Below, piece after piece: positions 55,170-64,000 of a stretch of 64,000 nucleotides of DNA (positions are counted from its first letter, which is position 1; each line of letters starts with the position of its first letter). Position numbers and translations under genes: made by a program. Below the pieces are notes generated by a model that saw nothing but the letters and a program-made list of their open reading frames with translations, had not been told where the DNA came from and made no database searches. The DNA comes from Limnephilus marmoratus (lineage: Eukaryota; Arthropoda; Insecta; Trichoptera; Limnephilidae), in NCBI GenBank assembly GCA_917880885.1, contig OU862913.1, positions 6,014,001 through 6,078,000 on the forward strand, given 5' to 3'.

Positions 55170-55451
55170 AAAATTTGTCCCTGGAAAAGGCCCGAAGATA
55201 TCGATCTAGGGATTGGTTTATTTACGTCACAAACAAGAGTCCAAGAGCGCCAGTGTAGTAGTAGTGATTGAGTTGTTTTGTTTACGAATGCCGCCGTGAC
55301 ACGTAATATTTATAACCCATATTTATAATTCAAATCAAATCAAATAATTTCTTGACCATGCCGACCGCGAAATAGCGGTGTTGTAAGTTCAGTGAAGAAT
55401 TGCACAAAGAATTTCCTTTTTGGCAAAACTGTTAACATTCATTTCTGAATG
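55170..55451 (+). other. Segment shared with the foldback arms
   Basis: GGCCCGAAGATATCGATCTA (about 55188) and the next 20 bases also occur in both foldback arms near 46650 and 50760. No gene was recognised. Confidence 0.5.
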
Positions 55452-55862
55452 TTTTTTTTTTCAGTGAACACCGCACAAGAATCTCAACTGCTCCCGTCTG
55501 GAGCCAGTGAGACTATGGCATCCCCAATTGGGGTATGTTGTGAGGCTGAAGGTATTGGGGAGGGAAGGAGGTGGGGTGAGGAAGGTTGGGAAGTACCTGG
55601 CTGTTCAGATCTGGTCGCCAAACACGGCTAAAGCCATTTTCAAGCAACGTTTCAATTCTGAATGGTGGTCTTACACCAGGGTGATACTGATAGTTCTTCC
55701 ACTCTGGAACGTGCCGCAAATATACTATATATTATTTTAAATGAATTAATTGTGTGAAATAACACAAATTAATCAAATAAAATTTATTTGCGCATGCCGG
55801 GTTCGAACCCGCGATCTCCGAATTGTGAGTCAGGAGTCTTACCCACTGGACTACGGAGGTCG
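55452..55862 (-). repeat. tRNA-headed SINE (family B), copy 2
   Basis: The minus-strand head has TAGTCCAGTGGGTAAGA and GGGTTCGAACCCGGC, good pol III boxes A and B. The body matches copy 1 (16657-17066) and the tail is a run of ten A. The frames at 55449-55740 are shadows of the body. Confidence 0.85.
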
Positions 55863-56340
55863 TCAATGTAGTTTTAATTCGCCGCATAGAGATTTAATTT
55901 AAACCAGTTTTGTGTTCAGAATGTAAAATTCTAGTTGGATTCGTCTGCTGACATATTTCGAAGGAAAATATTCTCTTATTGGAAGTGCATTGGAAGGGAC
56001 CTCACCACCAATTTCCAGTAAGGAAAATATTCTGTTTTTCGAAGTGCATTTATAAAATTCTAGTTGCAGACTATGCAAGTGCCGCCAGAATCAAAGAGAA
56101 ACCATTTTGATGTTCTGAGTGTAGTTTTAATTCGCTGCATACAGATTTAATTTAAGCCACCTTTGTGTTCAGAATATAACGATACAGTAAATAACAAGTT
56201 GCAGATTCATCCTGTACCGACTGAATCTTTACATTTAAGTTGCAAGTTCAGAATGTAAAATTTCGTCTGCTGACATATTTCGAAGAAAAATTTTCTCTTA
56301 TTCAAAGTGCAGTAATAAAATTTTTTAAATCAGTTTTTGT
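55863..56340 (+). repeat. Degenerate repeat, possibly an old zinc-finger array
   Basis: Irregular units with TTGTGTTCAGAATGTAAAAT, TCGTCTGCTGACATATTTCG and AAAATATTCTCTTATT recur two to three times. The same words occur in the foldback arms near 46880 and 50510. A KPVLCSECK reading suggests decayed C2H2 fingers, but the histidines are lost. Confidence 0.45.
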
Positions 56341-56573
56341 ATTGTGACTTCATTGTGACTAGTTCATATCAATTTTACTCCATCTTAAAGTTTATTTTAA
56401 ACGTTAAATCGCAATATTCAGCAAGAAAACAATAGTGCTTCCTGACTGTGGCATCATAGTTTATCATATTCAAATAATATCTAGGTGTTTTACTGTCGCA
56501 CTTATTTTAATTCAGAATAAACACTATTCTATTATAATAACGTCGTGTCGGTAGTCATTATAAATCATTTACA

Positions 56574-57577
56574 ATGCACTGCCGCGTATGCCCTGAAGTT
56601 ATTCTATCGGATGAGTCGATATTTGTGTGTTCAGTGTGTAAAGGCACCTACCATCTAGCCTATGGAGGAATAATGGAAAGCACTTTCCGTCGACTCACTC
56701 AAGAACGTCGAGAACAACAGAAGTGTAAGCAGTGTAAAAGGGACACACGGTCGACCGCCGTCAGCGATAACACATCTTTGGAACCGCCCAAAAAAACAAC
56801 GGCCACTAAGGACCAAGCAGCTCCATCATCACCTTCGTCCCCCGCTAATCTCGAAGATATTCAGAATTTAGTCATGACCAAAACGAACAGCCTGGATAAA
56901 AAACAGAACGACATCATGGACCAAAACAACAAGATACTGGAAAGCATACAATTCATGAACGCACAATATGAAGACTTTATGGCTAGAATCCGTGACGTCG
57001 AGCACCGTAATGATGAGCTTACAGCGAAGAATACTGCACTGGAAGCTAGAATCGTAATACTGGAGAATAGTCTTGATTCCCAAGAGCGGGCCTTAAAGTC
57101 TTGTAATGTAGAAATAAGAGGCATCCCCGACATCAAGGACGAAACACTAAAAGACGTGGTCTTCAACATCTTCAAAACAACAGGATCTCCCTTAGAAACT
57201 AAGGATATCGATGCTGTATATCGTCTCCAAAAAAATAACAATAATCAGAAGCAACCCAGGACAATTGTTCTTAAACTAAAATCGAACATGGCTAGAAATC
57301 AACTGCTAGCTGATGTGAAATCTTTCAACAAGAATAAACCCAATACGAAGATAAACTCAACACGTTAAATATCGGTCTCGCCGGCCCCCGGTTGCCGATC
57401 TATGTATCTGAGCAGTTAACATTTCGGTCGAAACAGATTTGGTATAAAACTCGCCAATTTGCAAGAGCGAGACAATTTCAATTTGCATGGATCCAACAGG
57501 GACGTATATACCTGCGGAGAGAGACAGGTTCAGGCGCAATTCTTATATCCGATGAAAGCAAGCTGGCTTCCCTATGA
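56574..57577 (+). pseudogene. LINE C ORF1 protein (PHD finger, coiled coil, FP25K-like domain)
   Basis: The first frame (264 codons to 57368) begins with a PHD-like zinc module: CRVC at 2-5, CSVCKGTYH around 19-27, KCKQC near 51. A linker, a coiled coil around residues 110-180 (heptads ending LEARIVILENSLDSQERALK) and the start of an FP25K-like nucleic-acid domain (CNVEIRGIPD, IDAVYRLQKN) follow. The domain's second half (LPIYVSEQLTFRSKQIWY, then FAWIQQGRIYLRRETG) continues to 57577 in another frame, so a single-base change near 57365 splits it. ORF1 proteins coat element RNA. The same tail occurs at 44240-44297. Confidence 0.85.
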
Positions 57578-57589
57578 TTATCTCAAACT

Positions 57590-57965
57590 CAATATTCCTA
57601 CTGCCGACAACGTTTACAAGATGAAGATTCTATTATTACTATTACTACTTCTACTACTTATTACTACTGCCGACAACGATTACAAGATGAAGGTTCTATT
57701 ATTATTATTGCTACTACTACTACTACTTATTACTACTGCCGACAATGATTACAAGATGAAGGTACTATTATTATTATTACTACTACTACTTATTACTACT
57801 GCCGACAACGATTACAAGATGAAGGTTCCTGCCGACAACGATTACAAGATGAAGGTTACTGCCGACAAAGATTACAAGATGAAGGTTCTATTATTATTAT
57901 TGCTACTACTACTACTTACTACTTCTTCAGACAACGACTACAAGATGAAGGTTCTTTTATTATTA
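57590..57965 (+). repeat. Minisatellite between LINE C ORF1 and ORF2
   Basis: About seven units of CTGCCGACAACGATTACAAG + ATGAAGG joined to (ATT)n and (CTA)n tracts of variable length; three units near 57820-57890 lack the triplet tract. The reading frame stays open for 211 codons and would give DNDYKMKV blocks alternating with runs of up to ten leucines. Confidence 0.85.
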
Positions 57966-58096
57966 TTGCCATTATTATATCCTGTGATTATCCACATCCA
58001 CACATCCAATCATTCGAATCAAATATACTCACGAGAAACGGATCATAATCGTATAGTAGTGAAATTTCCATTGCATCACATCTCAACTGAATAATC

Positions 58097-59384
58097 ATGA
58101 TTCAATTACCTCATGATATTTACAATGACACAGATGTAACGTGCAACACGTATGTGATTGACGATCTCAACAATTTAAATAATTTCAGTTGGAAGTCTTA
58201 TAATTTAAAGATTATTCATCAGAATATCAGAAGTATGTCAAACCTTGATGATTTTCTGTTAAGTATTTCTAGATCAATTCAATCATACTTTTGATGTTTT
58301 AATTTTATCAGAGTGTTGGATTAATAAAATCTACACCTCTAAAATAATACAAACTTACACGGAATATCACTCAATTAAAAATATAAATAAATCTAGCGGG
58401 ATTGTTGTCTACATCAAAGACGGTATACAAGCACAAGTCGAAGAAATTATATTATCACAAGGTAACTGCCTCAGAATTGTTCTGAATAATAATTTATGTA
58501 TTTTTGCTATTTATAGATCACCTTCTTTCCAGAGCATAGATTCTTTTTTGAATTCACTCCAAACTATTATTAGCAATTCCAATAAATTTGAAGGTCAAAT
58601 CATTATAGGAGACCTTAATATTAACACCTTATCTCCATTTCACAACCAATTCAACGACTACATATGCCTGCTCACAGAAAACGGATTCATATTGACAATC
58701 AATACACCAACTCGAGAACAGGGCACGAACAAATCCTGTTTGGATCACATCAACGTAAAAAATATTAACTTCACTGACTCATTCGTTATCCACACGTCAA
58801 TTTCCGACCACTATACGACAGCCCTGTGCTTTAAAGATAAACCGCCCCCCCCTGCTAAAATCAAGTACGTCCCTCGTTTAAATTTTAATAATTTAATTGA
58901 GGACTTGCATTTAGAAAACTGGCAAAAAGTATTTGATCAAATTGACACTGACATTGCGATGAAAGAATTCATTTTTATTCTACATACATATATATCTAAA
59001 CATACAAGTAACAAACACATATCGAACAGACAGTTTAAACTTACGCCCTGGATCTCTCCCGGCCTTTTAAAATCGATTCACAAAAGAAACCAACTTCACA
59101 AAAGGGCCAAAAAGTTTCCTGATAATATTTTAGTACAAACTCACTACAAGAAATATAGGAACTTATGCAAAAAGATTATTAAATATACAAAGGAAAATTA
59201 TTTTAAAACGTTCATTTACGAAAATTCTTATTCTCCAAAACGTATGTGGGAAGCATTTCGTAATATCAGTAAAACAAAAATAAACAGGTCTTCCGAAATT
59301 AAATCGTTAGATATCGGTAACGTAAACTCCTCTAATCCTAAAAATATGGCGAATTTTGCTAATAAATACTTCACATCGGTGTGA
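58097..59384 (+). pseudogene. LINE C ORF2, endonuclease and linker
   Basis: The first frame (58097-58294) has the N-terminal strand LKIIHQNIRSMSNLDDFLL. After a frame change in the T run near 58290 the reading goes on with LILSECWINK and IIGDLNINTLSPF, NKSCLDHINVKNIN and SISDHYTTALCF, the APE-endonuclease active-site motifs, including the SDH box. The linker (LTPWISPGLLKSIHKRNQLH) runs to a TGA at 59382, after which the same frame continues. The role is target nicking. It is broken by one frame change and one stop. Confidence 0.83.
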
Positions 59385-61049
59385 ACCACACTTGCCAAAA
59401 AAATTCTCGATAAATGCAATAAAACAGAAATCGAACTTGCCAAGTTGGTCACCTCTAACCTCGTCCATAAAATAGACAATATACAAACATCGACGAATGA
59501 AGTCTTGGAAATAATTGACGACCTAAAGCCATCTAACGCTTGTGGACCAGACAAAGTCTCGACTAATCTGCTTAAAGTAACTAAGTCATTCATAGCATCT
59601 CCGATAGCGTTCATTTCCAATCTAAGTCTCAAATCAGGAATATTCCCTAATCATCTAAAACATTCAGTTGTTGTATTACTACACAAAAATGGAGATAAAT
59701 CTGCGATTCAAAATTACCGGCCGATATCTTTGGTCAATTCAGTCTCAAAAATTATAGAGAAAATTGTCAAAAATCGTCTTAGCTCTTATCTTGAAGATAA
59801 TAACATTCTTTCTGAGAGACAATATGGCTTCCGGCCGGGTTTCGGTACTGAAAATGCCATTGGCAATCTGACTAAAGTAATTTCCAATAACATCGACCGA
59901 GGAATCAAAAGCATCGCGATCTTCCTGGATCTGGCTAAAGCTTTTGATACCATCTCGCACAAAATCCTTTTGAAAAAATTACAGCTAATCGGTAGACAGG
60001 GGCAGTTAATTAAATGGTTAAGAAGCTATCTAGAAAATCGGAGCCAAAGAGTTATTATTAGTGGTACTCTAAGCGATCCAGCCAACATCGTATTTGGTGT
60101 ACCACAAGGAAGTACTTTAGGACCGATATTGTTTGATATCTATATCAATGACCTTTGCAACAGTAACCTTGCCGATCATATCATCACTTTTGCTGACCAT
60201 ACGGTCTTAATATTTGAGGGCAAAAACTGGTATGAAGCGCATAGAAAAGCAGAAATTGGAATAAACAATGTCAAACATTGGCTAGACTATAATCTTCTTA
60301 CTCTTAACACGGATAAGACAAAATTTATACGTTTTAGTGCAACACAAGCGGGTCAACCCAAGGTAATACTAAATATTACTCTTCACATTTGCAATGAACC
60401 GAACACTTGTACTTGCAATAACCTAGAATGCGTGGATAGTTTAAAATATCTAGGGATCACCATAGATAAATATCTGAGATGGGACGAACACATTAACGCA
60501 ACGGCCTCAAAAGTCAGAAAACTTACACATCTTTTTATATCCGTCAGAAATATTCTCTCTGTTAAAGATATGAAATCAATATACTATGCTATGTGTAATT
60601 CTTTACTCGAATATGCATCCCTAGGATGGGGAGGATGTGCCAAAATAATATTAGACTCCCTGGCTAAAGCTCAGAAATCAATACTAAGAGTCATCCTTAA
60701 AAAACCATTCATGTACCCCAGTGATGCATTATTCACGGAACTAAAAGTACTTGATGTTAGACAATTGTATATTAGAAAGATTATATTACATGCTCAAAAA
60801 CAACGTCAACACTTCCCGTCCATTGACCACCTTCACGACACTCGACTTTCAAGGAACAATCCAATAGTTCCAATAAAAATCACGACGTCCCTCGGCCAAC
60901 GGCAATTTTCGTACTTAGGACCTAAATTATTTAATATCATTCCTAATGATTGGAAAACTAAAAGTGCAAATGTTTTGCGCAAATTGATCAACGACTGGCT
61001 CCTTGATTTAGGGAGGATCAAAAGCGAAGATATGTTGACCAATAGATAG
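59385..61049 (+). pseudogene. LINE C ORF2, reverse transcriptase with altered catalytic box
   Basis: This continues the endonuclease frame after the TGA. The RT is otherwise complete: NYRPISLVNSVSKIIEKIVK, ERQYGFRPGFGTENAI, motif A IFLDLAKAFDTISHKIL, motif B FGVPQGSTLGPILF, and a C-terminus with CTCNNLECVDSLKYLG and VLDVRQLYIRKIIL. The catalytic box reads ITFADHTVLIF: the second aspartate, needed for metal binding, is histidine (CAT at 60198-60200). The related copy at 41690 has FADD. This copy therefore cannot polymerise. Confidence 0.9.
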
Positions 61050-61143
61050 TCTCATCATATAAAATAAAAAAAAAATTAAAAATATATAAGAAAATAAAAA
61101 AAAACAAAATAAAAAAAAACACTCACTCATAGTTCCATTCATT

Positions 61144-61410
61144 ACAAAAACAAGTACTTATCATTTCAGAACACTATTGTCTATTCTTTTATCAATACCC
61201 TTCCCATTTTTTCTACATTCAATTCCTGCGGAGATCTTTCTTTTTATTAAATAAAAAATAAAGTACGTACAAATATAATTATACAAAATTACGTACTATA
61301 CGTAATATTACAAAAACACGTACTTATCACTTCAGAACATAATTGTCTACTATTTTATCGATTCCCTTCCCATTGTTCTACAATCAACTCCTGCGGTGAT
61401 CTTTCTTTTT
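61144..61410 (+). repeat. Tandem duplication, 166-bp period
   Basis: ACAAAAACAAGTACTTATCA at 61144 recurs as ACAAAAACACGTACTTATCA at 61310. Both are followed by TTCAGAACA, CCCTTCCCATT and CTCCTGCGGAGATC/GGTGATC. It lies just past the LINE C tail and before the LINE E fragment. Confidence 0.78.
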
Positions 61411-61810
61411 TATTATTGGTGTTCTATTAACAAACTTTATCTGAACATAAATAAGTGTTATTCAATAAGTTTTTACAGAATAAGTCAACCAATTATTCAT
61501 CCTTATGAACTAAACAACTCTACCCTTACCTCTGTCGAAGAAATTAATGACTTGGGCATAACTTTCGACTCTAAATTAAACTTTATATCCCATATAAACT
61601 CAATCTATAATAAAGGTATCAAAATGCTTGGCTTCGTTCTTAGAAATTCCAGAGGTTTCAAGAATATTTCAACTTTAAAAATTTTGTATACATCCTTAGT
61701 ACGTAGTCAAGTCGAATATAACTCCTCGATCTGGTCCCCCCATTTTAAAATACATTCAGATTCAATCGAAAAAATTCAACACAAATTCTTAAGATACATT
61801 AATTTTAACC
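61411..61810 (+). pseudogene. LINE E fragment (RT C-terminal)
   Basis: Codons read CSINKLYLNINKCYSISFYR, INDLGITFDSKLNFISHIN and MLGFVLRNSRGFKNISTLKI, matching the minus copy at 23370-23700 almost residue for residue (about three changes to RYI). No catalytic motif is included. Both ends are truncated. Confidence 0.88.
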
Positions 61811-61849
61811 TCGGTATTCCCCAGTGTTACCGAAACCAAAACTTCAAAA

Positions 61850-61922
61850 TCGGGAGAATTTTCGCCTAAAAATCGGGAGAAATCGGGAGAAAACGGAAAA
61901 AATTTGAAGAAATCGGGAGATG
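61850..61922 (+). repeat. ATCGGGAGA short repeat
   Basis: AATCGGGAGAA occurs at least four times within 70 bp. No gene is associated. Confidence 0.6.
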
Positions 61923-62465
61923 ACTAGAATTATTTTAGTAAAACTTCTCCCTTGTCAATAATTCGAATCCCTTTTATTATTGCGAAGCAGAACCTTAACA
62001 ACAAACGAAAAACCCATAAGCGGCGCCGTCAATCCGATTACTGTAGATGTTGCCTGTGGAATAACGCAATTTTCCCTAACGTTCAACGGGGACTTATTTC
62101 ACGTCTGGCAACTCAGCACGAAATTTTGTGAACTGTCACCCGTCACTTAACGATACGCCAAATTCATTTAATACCTACTTTCTTTTAAAAGTGAACATCA
62201 TTCATATAAGTAACAATCTTTTAATCAATAAGTAATAATTTTAATTTTATTAAGGAACCAATAAACCACCTCATAGGCTTTTTCAAAACACCTCTCACCT
62301 GGCGACAGATACTTGATAACGATACACTGTTTAGTAATCCTTTATCGAAATACCTACTAATATCTCAGTCTAATCATCAAAAATATAAAGAAAGTGCATT
62401 GACCATATTAAAATTGTTATCGAAATTATTACTGTTATGAAATACTTAGGAGTTATATTAGATTA
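61923..62465 (+). other. No recognised feature
   Basis: AT-rich sequence between the short repeat and the zinc-finger array. Confidence 0.45.
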
Positions 62466-62469
62466 AAAT

Positions 62470-63325
62470 TTAACCATTATACATTTTCATGTTCCGACTG
62501 CAACTATTCTTTTTCTTAAAAGGAACATTTAAAAGTCCACAAGCCGTGTCATAGTGGAGAAAAACCCTTTTCGTGATCTGACTGCAACTATTCATGTTCT
62601 TGAAAGTCACAATTTAATATTCACAATTCAATGTGGAGAAAAATCTTTTTTATGTTCCGATTGCAACTATTTATGTTCTCAAAAGGAACATTTAATAGTT
62701 CACAAGCCGTCTCACAGTGGAGAAAACCTTTTACATGTTCCGACTGCAACTATTCATGTTCTTTAAAGTGACAATTTAAAATCCACAAGCCGTCTCACAG
62801 TGGAGAAAACCTTTTACTTGTTCAGACTGCAACTATTCATGTCCTCGAAAGTGATAATTTTTATATCATCAACAAGCCGTCTCGCAGTGGAAAAAACCTT
62901 TTGTATGTTCCGATTGCAATCATTTATGTGCTAAAAAGGAGACTTTAAAAACTCACAAGTGAACTCATAGTGGAGAAAAACCATTTTCATGTTCCGACTG
63001 CAACTATTCACGTTCTCAAAAGGAATATTTAAAAGACCACAAGCCGTCTCACAGTGGAGAAAACCTTTTACATGTTCCGTCCGCAACTATTCATGTTCTC
63101 GAAAGTGACAATTTAAAATCCACATGCTGACTCACTGTGGAGAAAAACCTTTCTCATGTTCCGACTGCAACTATTCATCTTCTCAAAAGGAACATTTAGA
63201 AGTCCACAAGCCGTCTCACAGTGAAAATAACCTTTTTTATATTCCGACTGCAACTATTCATGTTCTCAAACGGAACATTTAAAAGTCCGCAAGCCGTCTC
63301 ACAGGGGAAAAAAACTTTTTTAATG
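62470..63325 (+). pseudogene. Decayed C2H2 zinc-finger array, ten units
   Basis: Ten units spaced 83-86 bp, counted by the TGCAACTATT core (from 62500 to 63248). A typical unit encodes FLCSDCNYLCSQKEHLIVHK followed by PSHSGE. TGA codons and indels occur in many units (for example CGAAAGTGACAATTTAAAAT), so there is no continuous protein. The DNA of neighbouring units is nevertheless very similar. It matches the arrays at 35-38 and 51.4-51.8 kb. Confidence 0.88.
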
Positions 63326-63389
63326 AATGTTTAAAGTTTAATCCTTGCCAAAATGTTAACCTAAAAAAATTGCTTTAAATATGTTAATA

Positions 63390-63722
63390 TTTTTTTTTTT
63401 ACATGAAGTCCACACAGGAGGCCCTGAGGAAAATAATTTCCCTCAGGGCCTATTTCATCTTTGGGGATGCTGTGTGGAGGGTTTTTTTAGGGAAAGGAAG
63501 GAGAGGAGAGTTCTGGGAAGGAAAAGAGTGTAAGGGGTGGGTAGGAATCTGGGGTTTAGTATGTCCTGGTCATCAGGCCTAGACAAACCTCATCCCATGA
63601 ACCCGGGCACCCCTGCTAAATCACCAAACGTAGCGAACCACTTGGGGTGACCTATGGCAGAGGTGTTGGTTATCCAATAAAGGTTCCCGGGGCGGCGGTA
63701 CCCATTCCCGCCTCCCAAATTG
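63390..63722 (-). repeat. SINE-like family A, copy 11
   Basis: Complete short form from the T run at 63390 to CGCCTCCCAAATTG. The tail stem GGCCCTGAGG to CCTCAGGGCC is intact. It abuts the LTR at the right edge of the window. Confidence 0.88.
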
Positions 63723-63963
63723 TTATATCCAAATATAAGTGTTAAATACAGACTCGAGTGTAGGCGAGGTTATTTATAAATAATGCGCGTATTGGCGATA
63801 TGGATATTTATTATAGTAATGGCTATGAATACGTCCTAACTAACGTGTTGGCGGTTGGAAAAAGAGAGTGAGGAGAGGCCTGCATCTCCTTTTATATGCG
63901 GGATCACCTGTCTCGCTCTTGTATGGCCGGAAACAGGTGTGCCACCCTAAAACCTCTCTCACA
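63721..63963 (-). repeat. Probable LTR of a second LTR retrotransposon
   Basis: 243 bp starting TGTTATATCC and ending CTCTCACA, so the ends are TGT and ACA. In minus sense it has a TATAAAAG box (63891-63898) and an AATAAA near 63815. Just outside, GTAGGGGAGGA (minus) is a good polypurine tract, which implies a minus-strand element whose body lies beyond 64000. The other LTR is not visible, so it is not confirmed. Confidence 0.5.
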
Positions 63964-64000
63964 TCCTCCCCTACTTAAACGGGAGAATCCTGGCTACATA

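Larger units (their letters stand above)
56340..61080 (+). mobile_element. LINE C (plus copy), near full length
   Basis: Contains a 5' leader, ORF1 (56574 on), a minisatellite, ORF2 endonuclease and RT, and an A-rich 3' end at 61060-61090. It is the only copy in the window with ORF1. Breaks are a 1-base frame change in ORF1 near 57365, a frame change near 58290, an in-frame TGA at 59382 and a catalytic change at 60198. The exact 5' end is not determined. Confidence 0.85.

Overview
The window is AT-rich eukaryotic DNA, almost certainly from an insect. The evidence is one spliced neuronal-type immunoglobulin gene on the + strand, an endogenous errantivirus, and a dense nested mixture of non-LTR retrotransposons, hAT and piggyBac DNA elements, SINE-like repeats and decayed C2H2 zinc-finger arrays. 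The order is not resolved. Repeats starting CCTACTAATATTATAAA and ending in a CCCGCGGCTTCG block are, from memory, common in Lepidoptera and some Hemiptera. No operon, CRISPR, rRNA or free-standing tRNA gene was seen.

Host gene. Three + strand exons are supported: a signal-peptide exon (17467-17545), the second half of an Ig domain (26959-27080) and the Ig F/G strands plus a following beta-rich segment (45224-45404). Exons two and three join in phase and rebuild the Ig cysteine motif across an 18.1 kb intron. Exon one ends in phase 1 while exon two starts in phase 0, so at least one exon is missing or unrecognised. Nearly all other sequence is intronic or intergenic repeat.

Region 1-17 kb: a LINE (family D) is split at a 4-bp CCAG duplication by a 6.3 kb minus-strand errantivirus. 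Its 608-bp LTRs appear to differ at one base and its env frame is open, but the reverse-transcriptase core is deleted. To the right lie a 1.68 kb TTAA-flanked element carrying two SINE-like copies, several LINE 3' fragments and a tRNA-headed SINE. Region 17-27 kb: the first exon with an upstream minisatellite, a YqaJ-type exonuclease relic, a second minisatellite, LINE E, a hAT MITE and a 710-bp piggyBac MITE. Region 27-45 kb (the giant intron): LINE A invaded by an inverted copy of itself, then LINE B, a zinc-finger array, a piggyBac element retaining a transposase N-terminus, and LINE C.

Region 45.4-52 kb is the most striking part. A hAT element (45461-52033, 7 of 8 duplication bases matching) has its transposase C-terminus cut by a second hAT-like element (46290-51154, perfect duplication CTATGTCA). 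That inner element is a giant foldback with arms of about 2 kb, each carrying the same SINE-like copy and a long polypyrimidine tract. Zinc-finger repeats lie inside the outer element.

Region 52-64 kb: a hAT MITE with a perfect duplication, an inverted twin of the 710-bp piggyBac MITE, a second tRNA-headed SINE, an almost full-length LINE C with ORF1, an intervening minisatellite and an ORF2 whose catalytic FADD reads FADH, a fragment of LINE E, a ten-unit decayed zinc-finger array, and a probable LTR at the right edge.
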